A DNA stretch of 64,000 nucleotides, from positions 124,001 to 188,000 of the forward strand of contig NZ_JANIPJ010000012.1 of NCBI RefSeq assembly GCF_024623455.1, in the 5' to 3' direction. A program made the position numbers and the translations under genes. The notes beneath the pieces were generated by a model. That model was not told the origin of the DNA and searched no databases. It saw only the letters and a list, made by a program, of their open reading frames with translations. This stretch comes from Paenibacillus soyae. Lineage in GTDB: Bacteria > Bacillota > Bacilli > Paenibacillales > Paenibacillaceae. Shown here piece by piece: positions 25,141-34,388 of this stretch; positions within the stretch are counted from its first letter, which is position 1; every line of letters begins with the position of its first letter.

Positions 25141-28068
25141 TTACTTTACCAATCTAAACCAGCTGACCGCAACAGGTCCTCTCGCCGAAAGGTACACGTC
25201 GCGCCGCCCGGCCGCGTTAGTAAGACCGAACGTGAAGCTCCGCCATTCCTGCTTCCCTCCGGCTGGGATCGCGCACGATCCAACAAGGGGACCGTCAGGT
25301 CCGTCCAGCCGGACTTCGACGACCGCATGGTCCGTGCTTGCCGCTCGCAGCTCGATCGCGGACACGCCATCGCCCAGCTCCGAATCCTCGAAGGCTAGCC
25401 ATCCCGACTCGCCGCTTACGGCTGCCGCGCTGCCTCCCTCGTCACACTCGTCGAGGTATACGCCATCGTAGGTATCATAGTTAACAGCCCTCGTTACTTG
25501 CTTCAAATCGCGCGGCGGAATCGTTTCTCCGTCAACCGTTAGGCGGCCTTCCAGCCGGATATCGCCGGAGGACGAGCCAAGCAAGACGGTGCATTCGCCG
25601 CTCTCGATGCAGAAGCGTTCCCTGGTCACGTCCCAGATCCGAAGCTCATCGAGCGGCAAGCGGAAGGTCACGTCAGCCGACTCGCCGGGAGGCAGCGCGA
25701 TTCGCTGGAAGTCGGCGAGCTGCAGCAGCGGACGTTTTACGCGGGAAGCGCCGGCCCGAACGTAGAGCTGGACGACTTCTTCTCCTGCCCTTTCGCTAGC
25801 GTTGGTCACGCGGCAGGTGATATCGACAGCCGCGTCTTGACCCGACTCGACACGTCCGGACGGCAGACGAAGCTCATCATACCGAAACTCGCTGTAAGAA
25901 AGGCCATGTCCGAATGGATACAGAGGCGCGCCTTCGAAGTATTGGTACGTCCGGCCGCCTTGGATAATGTCGTAGTCCATAAACGGCGGCAGCTGATCGA
26001 CGGAGCTGTACCAGGTCATATTCACCCGGCCAGCAGGATTGACATCGCCGAACAGCGCGTCCGCAATCGCATGGCCAAGCTCCTGGCCGGCATGAGACGT
26101 GTACAGAATGGCCGGTACCTTCTCCTGCAGCGTATTCAAAGCGAACGGGTAGCTGCCCACTACGACCACGATCGTGTTCGGATTGGCTTGAAGCACCTCG
26201 AGCACCAGCTTTTCTTGCGAAGCCGCGAGCGTAATGTCAGGACGGTCCACCGTCTCTTTGCCGTTGATAAGAGGATGGTTGCCCACGAATACGATAGCCG
26301 CATCCGCGCCGGCTGCCGCTTCGACAGCCTTCGCTAATCCGCTCGTGACGCTTTCGAGCTCGAATGGCTCGGCTTTAGCCTGAACCTCATCGTCTTGACG
26401 GGATTCTTCTATGCCGCCCACATTGATGGCATTGGCCGTCTCTTCGGCCTTGCCGTCGCCGACGAGCAGAGCTCCCGTCTGACGGTCGACCGTTACCGGC
26501 ACGTCGTTCCAGGTTGCGATCGTTGCAAGCGACGGATCGGAAGCCTCGCGCCGAATCATGAACACTTCCTTCGTGAACCATTCCCAGATCCGATTGGCCG
26601 ATGCTTGTACCGCACGATCGTCGGTCGTCAGATAACGGCCATTGCGTTCCGCGATCGCCGTATGGCTGTCCCAGCCCCAATCGGTCACGTCGAAGACGTC
26701 TGCGTCAGCAGCCGTTTGAGCGGAAGCGGCAAGCTCGCCTTTTTCCCCGTCGCCGATTCTGACATATCGCCCGTTGTGTACAGACTTGAGCCGAACGCGG
26801 TCGGAACCGCTGGCGTATACCGTCTCGGCGTTCTTGCCAGCCGCTTGAAGCTTCTCGTTAATTCCTTGCAGCGGAGTAACGGCGTACGGCATCGTGCCGC
26901 TGTACCAATCGCTGTACACGATATCGGCGAGCGGGCCGATGACCGCGACCTTGCGAAGCTTGTCCGCCTGCAGCGGAAGCGCTCCGCCTTCGTTTTTCAG
27001 CAGAACCATTGCCTTCTGCGCTGCTTCCCGCGCCAATTCCGCATGCGCAGGCTGAAGAATCGCCGACTCGTCCAGGTTGGCGTACGGATTCCGATCCTCC
27101 GGGTCGAATTCGCCAAGCCGGAACCTGACGCGGAACGTATTGCGAAGCGCCGTATCGAGATCGTTTTCGGTCAGAAGGCCTTCCTCCAACGCCAAGCGAA
27201 TCGCATCCGTTACCACGGCGGCTTCGTCCGTTATGCTGTCAATGCCGCCCTCGCGAATCGAACGCGCCACCGCTTCCTGCAGCTTCTCCACGTAATGATG
27301 GTCCCTTACGGTGCCCGTCACGTCGAAAGCGTCGCTGACCACGAAGCCGTTCATGCCCCACTCGCGCTTCACGATGTCGATGACGTCGCGGCTCAGGTTA
27401 GCCGGCACGCCGTTGATCGCGTTGTACGCGGACATCATGGACTGGGCGCCGCCTTCCTTGAACGGGATTTCGAACGCCTTCAGGTAGTACTCGCGCATAT
27501 TGCGCGGATCGATGCTGACGGAAGTATCCCCCCGGCCCGCCTCGTTGTTGTTGCCTATAAAATGCTTGAGCGTCGCGACCGCCTTCAGGTAGAACGGATG
27601 CTCGCCTTGGATGCCCTTCGTCAGTTCGGCCGTAAGCTTGCCCGCAAGCACAGGGTCCTCGCCATACGCTTCTTCCGTCCGGCCCCAGCGAGGGTCCCGT
27701 TCCATATCGACCGTCGGCGCCCACAGCGTCAAGCCGTTAATCGCGGGATTCCGCTTGTAGAAGCCCCTGGCTTCATCGCCGATCGCGCTTCCGATACGTT
27801 TCATCAAATCCTTATCCCACGTGCAGGCCAGACCGATCGGCTGCGGATAGGTTGTCGCTTCGCCGAGCCAAGCCATGCCGTGAGCCGCCTCCGTGCCGTG
27901 CTTGTAAGGCTGGATGCCGAGCCGTTCTACGGCGATCTGGTATTGCGGCATCAGTCCGATCTTCTCCTCGATCGTCAGACGATTAATCAAATCGTTGACG
28001 CGGTCTTCCAGCGGGAGATCCGGGTTCCGGTATGGATATGTAGTTTTGTCGGTTGTCAATATGATCAC
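25141..28068 (-). CDS. Glycoside hydrolase family 3 with internal fascin-like segment and C-terminal CBM6-like domain
   Basis: 975 residues, no signal peptide. The N-terminal TIM barrel has TLWAPTVDMERDPRWGRTEE, VATLKHFIGNN and the nucleophile segment GFVVSDAFDV (D near 246). The second GH3 domain (about 360-700) is interrupted near 420-510 by a beta-trefoil-like stretch: SVHNGRYVRIGDGEKGELAA, then AERNGRYLTTDDRAVQASA and WFTKEVFMIRR, the repeated NGRYL pattern of fascin. It resumes with ADAAIVFVGNHPLINGKETVD. Then come an FN3-like domain (GEEVVQLYVRAGASRVKRPL) and a CBM6-like end (VEVRLDGPDGP, DVYLSARGPVAVSWFRL). The start is GTG 28068 or TTG 28059. Probable cytoplasmic beta-glycosidase for imported oligosaccharides. 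Confidence 0.9.
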   Translation of the reverse strand: MIILTTDKTTYPYRNPDLPLEDRVNDLINRLTIEEKIGLMPQYQIAVERLGIQPYKHGTEAAHGMAWLGEATTYPQPIGLACTWDKDLMKRIGSAIGDEARGFYKRNPAINGLTLWAPTVDMERDPRWGRTEEAYGEDPVLAGKLTAELTKGIQGEHPFYLKAVATLKHFIGNNNEAGRGDTSVSIDPRNMREYYLKAFEIPFKEGGAQSMMSAYNAINGVPANLSRDVIDIVKREWGMNGFVVSDAFDVTGTVRDHHYVEKLQEAVARSIREGGIDSITDEAAVVTDAIRLALEEGLLTENDLDTALRNTFRVRFRLGEFDPEDRNPYANLDESAILQPAHAELAREAAQKAMVLLKNEGGALPLQADKLRKVAVIGPLADIVYSDWYSGTMPYAVTPLQGINEKLQAAGKNAETVYASGSDRVRLKSVHNGRYVRIGDGEKGELAASAQTAADADVFDVTDWGWDSHTAIAERNGRYLTTDDRAVQASANRIWEWFTKEVFMIRREASDPSLATIATWNDVPVTVDRQTGALLVGDGKAEETANAINVGGIEESRQDDEVQAKAEPFELESVTSGLAKAVEAAAGADAAIVFVGNHPLINGKETVDRPDITLAASQEKLVLEVLQANPNTIVVVVGSYPFALNTLQEKVPAILYTSHAGQELGHAIADALFGDVNPAGRVNMTWYSSVDQLPPFMDYDIIQGGRTYQYFEGAPLYPFGHGLSYSEFRYDELRLPSGRVESGQDAAVDITCRVTNASERAGEEVVQLYVRAGASRVKRPLLQLADFQRIALPPGESADVTFRLPLDELRIWDVTRERFCIESGECTVLLGSSSGDIRLEGRLTVDGETIPPRDLKQVTRAVNYDTYDGVYLDECDEGGSAAAVSGESGWLAFEDSELGDGVSAIELRAASTDHAVVEVRLDGPDGPLVGSCAIPAGGKQEWRSFTFGLTNAAGRRDVYLSARGPVAVSWFRLVK

Positions 28069-28170
28069 TCTCCTCCGAACCCATCTTATCAGAAATCGAG
28101 TGGAAATGCTCGCCGCGCGTGGGGAGGCAAGCCCCAGTTTTAGGTTAGAGATTTTTTCACAGCTGTATAA

Positions 28171-29484
28171 TTAGCCCTTGTATTCATCGTCTTCTTGCTT
28201 CGGCTTCCGCTCGTTCCATGGAGCCGCCACGTGGCTCAGCATGTCGTAAAGCTGTCTGAATTCTCCGGTATCCAGATCGAGCCGAATATAAGAACGCAGC
28301 TCCGCCGGCAGGACTTCGCCGCGCTCCGAAGCCGCATAGAGCTGCTCCCATATGTCGGAGGGGACGGCGAACGCGATACAATTTCCTACTTGCTGAATGA
28401 GACCGTCGTTATCCAGAATATCGGGCAGCGAGTCGGCCGTATCGTCCGTCAGCGCCTTCTTATACAACTCCCGGTGCTTATTGACCTCGGACAAGATCGG
28501 CTCCACCGCGTTCTTATGGATCCAGGCATCGTCCGAGACGACCGATTCGAACATGCCGCGTATGCTCGTCCCTCGTTTTCCTTCTTCGGCCATCGACTTC
28601 AGCAGTTTTTTGGCCATGTCAAAACGCTTCGCGTAATGCGCGCGATACGTTTCGATTTTCGCCGTATGGGCGGACAAATGCATTTTGTCCTGGACAAACG
28701 GATGGCTGGAGCTGTCCATCATATGATCGATACCGGGAATGTTCATCGCGAATTGGTTGGCATCCCGCTCTCTTGTATCCATATCCCTCGAGTGGCTGGT
28801 GACGTATTGCTCCAGAAAGTCGCCTTGCACCTTCTTGCCCGGCAGCTTCTTGCCGCCGCGATCTTCGACGCTTTGCTTGAACTTCGGCTCCATCGCGGAA
28901 TAGAGTTCCTGCACAATCGGATTGACTCCAGGCTTAAATTCTTCGTCGTCCGACGTTCCTTGAGAGCTTATATCCTGCTCGTACCACTCTTCAACGTTCA
29001 TGGCTTCCATTTCGTCTTCCGACGAACTCTCTTCCTCTTCCTCGGAGTCGCTGTCGATTTCGCTGATTTCATCGATCTCGTCCGCTTCCTCCTCAATTTC
29101 AACTTCCTCTTCTTCTTCGTCCATCGATCCCGTCTGCAGCTGCAGCTTTCGTTTGTTCAGGGCGTCCTGATCTCCGGGCTCGTAGATCAAGCTTCCGTTC
29201 GCAACGTGCTGCTCGAGCATTTGAAGCTGATGGAGGTTTAAATTTCTCCAATCGACCGGAAATCGATTGCCCGTGGATGGATCGAGCATACGCTGAATGA
29301 CGGCCCCCGTCGCCAGGTTTCCGATCGTTTGCTGCAGCTGCATCAGCTGCATGGGATAGAACGTCTGCATCCCCGGCGCCATCTGGACTCCCGCCGCTTC
29401 CCGCCCGTTTCCTTGCCGTAAGCCGGCGGATTGACGTTGGAGCGTCTTCTCCCCGCCTTGTCGTCCGGAGGAATGGGATTTCAT
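28171..29484 (-). CDS. Protein with eCIS-type leader motif and acidic linker, function unknown
   Basis: 437 residues from ATG 29484 (GAGGTGG at 6 bases). Residues 45-65 read YPMQLMQLQQTIGNLATGAV then IQRM, matching the LQxTIGNxAxxxLIQR leader motif found at the start of many proteins associated with extracellular contractile injection systems and DUF4157-type effectors. A strongly acidic stretch (about 120-165: EEEEEVEIEEEADEIDE, DSDSEEEEESSSEDE) follows. The C-terminal 250 residues are helical and contain HPFVQDKMHLSAHTAKIE and a final basic-acidic tail; I recognise no catalytic domain. No contractile-sheath, baseplate or immunity genes are nearby. Either a stray effector-like protein or a protein of another system that shares the leader. 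Confidence 0.75.
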   Translation of the reverse strand: MKSHSSGRQGGEKTLQRQSAGLRQGNGREAAGVQMAPGMQTFYPMQLMQLQQTIGNLATGAVIQRMLDPSTGNRFPVDWRNLNLHQLQMLEQHVANGSLIYEPGDQDALNKRKLQLQTGSMDEEEEEVEIEEEADEIDEISEIDSDSEEEEESSSEDEMEAMNVEEWYEQDISSQGTSDDEEFKPGVNPIVQELYSAMEPKFKQSVEDRGGKKLPGKKVQGDFLEQYVTSHSRDMDTRERDANQFAMNIPGIDHMMDSSSHPFVQDKMHLSAHTAKIETYRAHYAKRFDMAKKLLKSMAEEGKRGTSIRGMFESVVSDDAWIHKNAVEPILSEVNKHRELYKKALTDDTADSLPDILDNDGLIQQVGNCIAFAVPSDIWEQLYAASERGEVLPAELRSYIRLDLDTGEFRQLYDMLSHVAAPWNERKPKQEDDEYKG

Positions 29485-29607
29485 CACAAGCCACCTCGTT
29501 TACGAAGGTCACAGCCTCCTGCGCCTGTCAAATTTTAGTTCCCGTGAGTTTGATCATACCAGAATGGCCGATTGTTGGGGAGACTTCTTCGCAAAGGTCG
29601 TCTTGAA

Positions 29608-29641
29608 CAAAAAAAGAACAGCCGATTCCATCAGCTGTTCT
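29608..29641 (-). terminator. Terminator overlapping the stop codon of the 178-residue protein
   Basis: AGAACAGC / GCTGTTCT stem followed by TTTTTTT on the minus strand; the TGA stop of the gene lies in the stem. Confidence 0.85.
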
Positions 29642-30167
29642 CTTGGACCTCCCAGCGGTGTCGATACTTCGTGAGATTCGGATGCGCGTCCGGAGGCGAT
29701 TCGGTTATGATCAGACGGATTCTCCCGATCCACTCTTCGAACGAATGGAAGGAGGCGAACGCGTTAGCGGTATCCGGCGATACATAGAGGAACATCGGCC
29801 TCGGATACACATCCGCCAAGTGACGGAGAGCAGCTTCGATCGGCGTGTACTTCTTGCGCTTCCCTTCCCAATTCTCCACTGTGATCGTTTCATCGTTCTC
29901 TCTCTCCCGCCGCCAATCGAACAAGCTCTTCTCCCGCTTGTAGTACGGCTCGATCGGGCGCTTCCACATTCGTCTCGCCGTCTCCTCGTGCAACGGGTAG
30001 AGAACAAGCTTCGCGAACCCTCGTTCCGCCGCGAGAGCCGCTGCGCGATCCAGCTGCTCCTCCGATACGTCCTGGAACGTGTCGTAATACACTAGCGTTC
30101 CTTTCCCCGAGCGGGCATCCAGCTCATCGGCATGACCGAACGGCACCTTGCGAATTCTTTGATCCAT
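29631..30167 (-). CDS. Conserved-looking protein of unknown function
   Basis: 178 residues from ATG 30167, preceded by GAGGG. A longer frame starts at 30215, but the promoter at 30197-30224 places the transcript start near 30190, so that start would not be transcribed. The protein begins MDQRIRKVPFGHADELDARSG and has KGTLVYYDTFQDV, AKLVLYPLHEETARRMW, a charged middle and PRPMFLYVSPDTANAF. The FGH and LYPLHEE sequences suggest a small alpha/beta enzyme, but I cannot name the family. It is divergently oriented from the hydrolase gene at 30269. Confidence 0.7.
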   Translation of the reverse strand: MDQRIRKVPFGHADELDARSGKGTLVYYDTFQDVSEEQLDRAAALAAERGFAKLVLYPLHEETARRMWKRPIEPYYKREKSLFDWRRERENDETITVENWEGKRKKYTPIEAALRHLADVYPRPMFLYVSPDTANAFASFHSFEEWIGRIRLIITESPPDAHPNLTKYRHRWEVQENS

Positions 30168-30196
30168 CCAATCCCTCGCTTCCCTATTCGCGCCAT

Positions 30197-30224
30197 AGTA
30201 TACCCCAAAAAACATAAATTACAA
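30197..30224 (-). promoter_or_regulatory. Sigma-A promoter of the 178-residue protein gene
   Basis: TTGTAA, 16 bases, TATACT. It decides the start codon of that gene. Confidence 0.65.
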
Positions 30225-30268
30225 ATGATTGCTAATAACGCCAACGGGGAAAATAAGCGTGAAAAGGG

Positions 30269-30916
30269 GTGAAATCGTTGGAAAAGTTGAAAGCGAGACT
30301 GGATCAAAAAAACGCGGCCGTCATCGTCGTGGATGTGCAAAACGATTATTGTCATCCGGATGGAGCGATTGCCAAAAGCGGCAGCGATGTCAGCGCGGCC
30401 AAAAAGATGATGCCGGGCTTGAGAAGCTTGTTAGATGCGGCTCGGCAGCATAACGTACCGATCATTTTTTTGCAGACGAATCACGAGAAGGCAACCGATT
30501 CCGAGGTATGGTTATCGCGCTTCCCGGACGGCGTTAACCCGATCTGTCATACGGGAAGCTGGGGAGCGGAGTTCTATGAGATTGAACCGCAGCCGGACGA
30601 CATCGTGGTGAAGAAGCATCGATACAGCGGCTTTATTAACACCAGGCTGGAGTCGGTCCTGCACACCTTAAAGATCGAAACCTTGATCCTGTCGGGCGTC
30701 AGCACCAATCTTTGCGTCGAATCCACTGCCAGAGACGGGTTCATGCTGGATTTTCATATAGTGCTCATCAAGGATGCCTGCGCGGCTTTCACTCAGGAGG
30801 AGCATGACATGACCCTGAAAACCGTCGATACCTATTTCGGAATGGTGGCGGATTCGAACCAGGTTGCGTCCTATTGGCAGCAGCACCAGAACAAAACGCC
30901 GCAGCTGGTCACTTGA
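30269..30916 (+). CDS. Isochorismatase-like cysteine hydrolase
   Basis: 215 residues. The catalytic triad is visible: Asp in AAVIVVDVQNDYCHPDGA, Lys in DIVVKKHRYSGF and Cys in LSGVSTNLCVESTARDGF, with the family cis-peptide segment GVSTN. Relatives cleave isochorismate, nicotinamide, ureidoacrylate or biuret-type amides; FMLDFHIVLIKDACAAF is common to all. The start is the GTG at 30269, which abuts AAAAGGG, or the TTG at 30278 with 8-base spacing from AAGGGG. It is one of only two plus-strand genes here and ends in a bidirectional terminator. Confidence 0.9.
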   Translation: MKSLEKLKARLDQKNAAVIVVDVQNDYCHPDGAIAKSGSDVSAAKKMMPGLRSLLDAARQHNVPIIFLQTNHEKATDSEVWLSRFPDGVNPICHTGSWGAEFYEIEPQPDDIVVKKHRYSGFINTRLESVLHTLKIETLILSGVSTNLCVESTARDGFMLDFHIVLIKDACAAFTQEEHDMTLKTVDTYFGMVADSNQVASYWQQHQNKTPQLVT

Positions 30917-30928
30917 ACGCAGAAAGCG

Positions 30929-30969
30929 AAAAAAAGGCAGCAAGCCCGTAATGGAGCTGCTGCCTTTTT
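30929..30969. terminator. Bidirectional terminator between convergent genes
   Basis: AAAAAGGCAGCA ... TGCTGCCTTTTT: a GC stem with A and T runs on both sides, shared by the hydrolase (+) and the reductase (-). Confidence 0.9.
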
Positions 30970-30973
30970 GGGG

Positions 30974-31681
30974 CTAATAGCCGAAGAAGGAGTCTTTTTT
31001 GATATTGCGCTTAGGAATCTGATGCTTTTGCAAGAAAGCGGCCATGGACTCCACCATGGATTTCGGTCCTGCCACGTAGAATTTGCCACTATCCTTAAAT
31101 TGGGAAGATAGCTTAAGGAGCTCCTGCTCTAGCATCTCCCTCGAGTCCAGATAGGAGACATGGATGGAAGGATGTTCGGCGAGAGCGTCCAGTTCTTCTT
31201 GAAACACATACGACTTGCCGCTGTCCAGATAGAGCAGATGGACGGGCTGCCCATTCCCTTTCCCTTCCGCCTCTAGCTGCTTCAACATCGAACGAAAGGG
31301 CGTGATGCCGATTCCGCCCGCGATCAGAACCGCGGGACTGTTATCGGCAAGCTGGAAGGTCCCCACTGGACCAGTCATGTTCATTTTCATGCCCGGCTTT
31401 AATTCCAGCATCGCTTGTTTAAATTCGCTTGGTTCTTTGCCGATGGCCATCGTCAGCCGAATCACGTTTTCCGATGGGGCGGATGCCACGCTAAACGGCT
31501 TAAGCGGATTTTTAATTTTTTTGTGAAGGATGCTGAACAGACCGTGCTGCCCGGCTAACCAACTTACACCCTTATCCTTCTCGAATAGAAAGGAATACAC
31601 GTTATCTGATTCTTTATAGCTTTCGATGAGCGTGATTTCCCTCTTTTTGAACATTTTCAAAAAATCGCGAAAGAAACTCAT
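30974..31681 (-). CDS. Ferredoxin-NADP reductase-like FAD/NAD(P) oxidoreductase
   Basis: 235 residues. The FAD-binding beta-barrel has ESDNVYSFLFEKDKGVSWLAG and the signature KPFSVASAPSEN (usual RxYSxxS form, here PFSVAS). The nucleotide-binding half shows VLIAGGIGITPFRSML, VHLLYLDSG and KFYVAGPKSMVESM, and ends in the aromatic KKDSFFGY. There is no iron-sulfur domain, so it would pass electrons to a separate partner protein or flavohaem-like acceptor. GGAGG precedes ATG. It begins 15 bases after the UvrA-like gene ends and may share its transcript. Confidence 0.9.
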   Translation of the reverse strand: MSFFRDFLKMFKKREITLIESYKESDNVYSFLFEKDKGVSWLAGQHGLFSILHKKIKNPLKPFSVASAPSENVIRLTMAIGKEPSEFKQAMLELKPGMKMNMTGPVGTFQLADNSPAVLIAGGIGITPFRSMLKQLEAEGKGNGQPVHLLYLDSGKSYVFQEELDALAEHPSIHVSYLDSREMLEQELLKLSSQFKDSGKFYVAGPKSMVESMAAFLQKHQIPKRNIKKDSFFGY

Positions 31682-31696
31682 TCCCCCAGCCTCCGT

Positions 31697-33952
31697 TTAT
31701 GTCAAATATCTGCCGGTAATCGACTGCTCCGCGTGAATGATATCCGTTGGCAGGCCTTCGAACACGACTTGGCCGCCTTTGCTGCCCCCGTCCGGTCCCA
31801 TATCGATGATCCAGTCCGCTTGACTGATGACTTCGAGATTGTGCTCGATGACGATCACCGTGTTGCCGGCATCCACGAGGCGGTTCATGATCTCCAGCAG
31901 ATGACCGATATCCGACATATGCAGTCCGGTCGTCGGCTCGTCCATCACGTAGACGCTGCCCTTCTTATGAAGCTCGCTTGCCAGCTTGATGCGTTGGCAT
32001 TCCCCGCCGGACAGCGTGCTGAGCGGCTGGCCGAGCGTAATATAGTTCAGCCCCACGTCGCTCATCGCCTGAAGCTTGCGAACGACCTCTTTCAGCTCGA
32101 AAAACTCCAGCGCCTGCTCGACCGTCATCTCCAGCACTTCCGCAATGTTTTTGCCGTTCAGCTTATATTCGAGCACTTCTTCCTTGAAGCGTCTGCCTCC
32201 GCACACTTCGCACGGCAGCTTCACGCTGTCGAGGAAGGACAAATCCATATAGATGACGCCAAGACCTTGGCAGTTCTCGCAAGCCCCTTTGGAGTTGAAG
32301 CTGAATAAACCTTGGTTCACTTTATTCGCGGTTGCGAAGGCCTTGCGCACATCATCCATGATGCCGGTGTACGTGGCAGGATTGGAGCGCGTCGATACGC
32401 CAACCGCCGATTGGTCGATAACGATCGCGTCCGGATGCTGGCTAAGGAAGATGTCGTTAATGAGCGTACTCTTGCCGGAGCCGGCGACGCCCGTAACGAC
32501 CGTCATCACTCCCGTCGGGATATCCACGTTCACGTCCTTCAAGTTGTTCAGCGTGGCGTTCCGGATAGGCAGCTTGCCGGATGGCTGCCGGCATTCGGAC
32601 TTCAGCTGAAGCGGCCTCTTCATATGAGTGCCTGTCAGCGTGTTCGACTCCAGCAAGCCGGAGTAGCTTCCTTCGTAAACGATGTTCCCGCCGCGGCTGC
32701 CGGCATGCGGTCCAACGTCGACGATATGATCGGCCACCTTGATGACATCGGGATCATGCTCGACGACGATGACGGTGTTCCCTTTGTCGCGCAGCTTCTG
32801 CAGCAATTCGTTCAACCGGTGAACGTCGCGGGGATGCAAGCCGACGCTGGGTTCGTCGAAGATGTAGGTTACATCCACTAGACTGCCGCTCAGATGCTTG
32901 ACCATCTTGACCCGCTGCGACTCGCCGCCGGACAACGTATCCGTCTCGCGGTTCAGAGTCAAGTAGTCCAGTCCGATATCGACTAGATGCTGAAGACGCT
33001 CCGCGAGCGACTTGACGACGGGCGCGGCGGCCGGGTCGTCGATTTCGCGTACGACGCGGATCAGTTGTCCGACCTCCATGGTGGACAATTCCGCGATGTT
33101 GTGGCCGTTGATCTTGCAGCTCAGCGCGGCTTGGCTGAGTCTCGCTCCGCGGCAGGCCGGGCAAGGGCCTTCCGTTATGAAAGGCATGACCGCCTTTTGC
33201 GTGCGTTCGGATTTCGCTTTTACGTCTTGTTTGATGTATTTGTTGGTAAACTTCTCGATGACGCCTTCGACCGTAATATTCATCGCCTTGCCGCCGAAGT
33301 CCACCTGGACCTTCTTCGCCTTGCCGTACAGAAGCGCATTCAATTCCTCTTCCGAATAATCGCTTAGCTTCTTGTCCGGATCGAAGTCTCCCGATTGCAT
33401 AACCATGTTCCATTCCCAGTCGTTCACTCCGTAGCCCGGCAGCATGAGCGCTCCCTCGTTGAGCGACTTGGACATGTCCACCGCCTTGGCCATATCAACG
33501 CCCAGCTTGCGGCCGATCCCGCTGCATTCGGGACACATGCCTTGCGGATCGTTGAACGAAAACATGTTCACAGGTCCGACGTGAGGCTTGCCCACACGGG
33601 AGAACAGCAAACGGAGAATGGGCGCAATATCGGTAATCGTGCCCATCGTCGAATGGGAACCTCCGCCCAGCCGTTTCTGGTCCACAATGACGGCCATGCT
33701 CAGATTCTCGATCGCGTCCGTGTCCGGCTGAGGCACCTTCGGCAGAAAATTGCGCACGAACATGCTGAAGTTTTCGTTCAGCAGACGCGTGGATTCCGCT
33801 GCGATCGTATCGAAGACGATCGAGGACTTGCCGGACCCGGAAACTCCGGTGAAGATCGTAATCTTCCGTTTCGGAATGCGCAAAGAAACGTTTTTAAGAT
33901 TGTTTTCCCTCGCGCCCGACAGCACGATATATTCCTGATTGGATTCGTTCAT
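31697..33952 (-). CDS. UvrA-like ABC ATPase, short form
   Basis: 751 residues, against about 940-950 in canonical UvrA. Two nucleotide-binding domains: Walker A IFTGVSGSGKSSIVFDTIA (near 37) and VVTGVAGSGKSTLIND (near 500), signatures LSGGESQRVKM and LSGGECQRIKL, Walker B VTYIFDEPSVGLHP and SVYVMDEPTTGLH. Zinc pairs CPEC, CPAC, CENC and CEVC are present. Much of the UvrB-interaction and first signature insertion seems missing. Short UvrA-like proteins occur in antibiotic-producing or resistant bacteria and probably work outside the main excision complex. It follows an ArsR/SRPBCC pair by 37 bases, so it may be induced with them. Confidence 0.9.
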   Translation of the reverse strand: MNESNQEYIVLSGARENNLKNVSLRIPKRKITIFTGVSGSGKSSIVFDTIAAESTRLLNENFSMFVRNFLPKVPQPDTDAIENLSMAVIVDQKRLGGGSHSTMGTITDIAPILRLLFSRVGKPHVGPVNMFSFNDPQGMCPECSGIGRKLGVDMAKAVDMSKSLNEGALMLPGYGVNDWEWNMVMQSGDFDPDKKLSDYSEEELNALLYGKAKKVQVDFGGKAMNITVEGVIEKFTNKYIKQDVKAKSERTQKAVMPFITEGPCPACRGARLSQAALSCKINGHNIAELSTMEVGQLIRVVREIDDPAAAPVVKSLAERLQHLVDIGLDYLTLNRETDTLSGGESQRVKMVKHLSGSLVDVTYIFDEPSVGLHPRDVHRLNELLQKLRDKGNTVIVVEHDPDVIKVADHIVDVGPHAGSRGGNIVYEGSYSGLLESNTLTGTHMKRPLQLKSECRQPSGKLPIRNATLNNLKDVNVDIPTGVMTVVTGVAGSGKSTLINDIFLSQHPDAIVIDQSAVGVSTRSNPATYTGIMDDVRKAFATANKVNQGLFSFNSKGACENCQGLGVIYMDLSFLDSVKLPCEVCGGRRFKEEVLEYKLNGKNIAEVLEMTVEQALEFFELKEVVRKLQAMSDVGLNYITLGQPLSTLSGGECQRIKLASELHKKGSVYVMDEPTTGLHMSDIGHLLEIMNRLVDAGNTVIVIEHNLEVISQADWIIDMGPDGGSKGGQVVFEGLPTDIIHAEQSITGRYLT

Positions 33953-33989
33953 GGTAACATCCCTTCAATCGTTTTGTTAATGGTATTAA

Positions 33990-34388
33990 TTATTCCGCAA
34001 GCAGCTTCTCGAGCTCGCCGCTCCAGTTCGTCCAGCCATGCTTGGCGCCTGCCAGCCCATGCGGATTCGAGAACCCGGTTTGATCGAGATGAAGGTTTAC
34101 CTTGCCGTCCCCCAAGTCTTGCAGCGTCCAGACGACCGTATGCTTCTCGTCTCCGACTGCCCAAGTATACGATAACCGGCTCGGCGGGTCCACGACCAGC
34201 ACTTCCCCGTCAATAATGCCGTCCCAATATGCATTCGGCTCGGCCCGGAACTGGAACTTGTGCCCGACGCTCGGCTTGAAATCGTTCGGGAGCACCCACT
34301 TGGCCAGCTTGTTCGAATCTGTTAAGGCGGACCATAGCTTCTCGATCGTTGTCTTGTATTCAAAATCCAAAGCTAAAGCTAAACTCAA
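33990..34388 (-). CDS. SRPBCC (AHSA1/START-type) domain protein
   Basis: 132 residues from a TTG at 34388 with AGAGGAGG 4 bases upstream; TTGA overlaps the ArsR stop. Typical AHSA1 fold: FEYKTTIEKLWSALTDSNKL, the KWVLPNDFKPSVGHKFQFR segment, a long beta region (DGEVLVVDPPSRLSYTW, HTVVWTLQDLGDGKVNLHL) and the closing helix GWTNWSGELEKLLAE. These proteins bind hydrophobic ligands; many are cut from the same ArsR-led operon. Translational coupling to ArsR is clear. The ligand is unknown. Confidence 0.92.
   Translation of the reverse strand: MSLALALDFEYKTTIEKLWSALTDSNKLAKWVLPNDFKPSVGHKFQFRAEPNAYWDGIIDGEVLVVDPPSRLSYTWAVGDEKHTVVWTLQDLGDGKVNLHLDQTGFSNPHGLAGAKHGWTNWSGELEKLLAE

Noticed and set aside
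26395..28143. 582-codon plus-strand frame opposite the GH3 gene
   Set aside because: It lies fully antisense to a well-supported GH3 gene, is rich in Arg/Gln/His as expected of a shadow frame, and has no domain.
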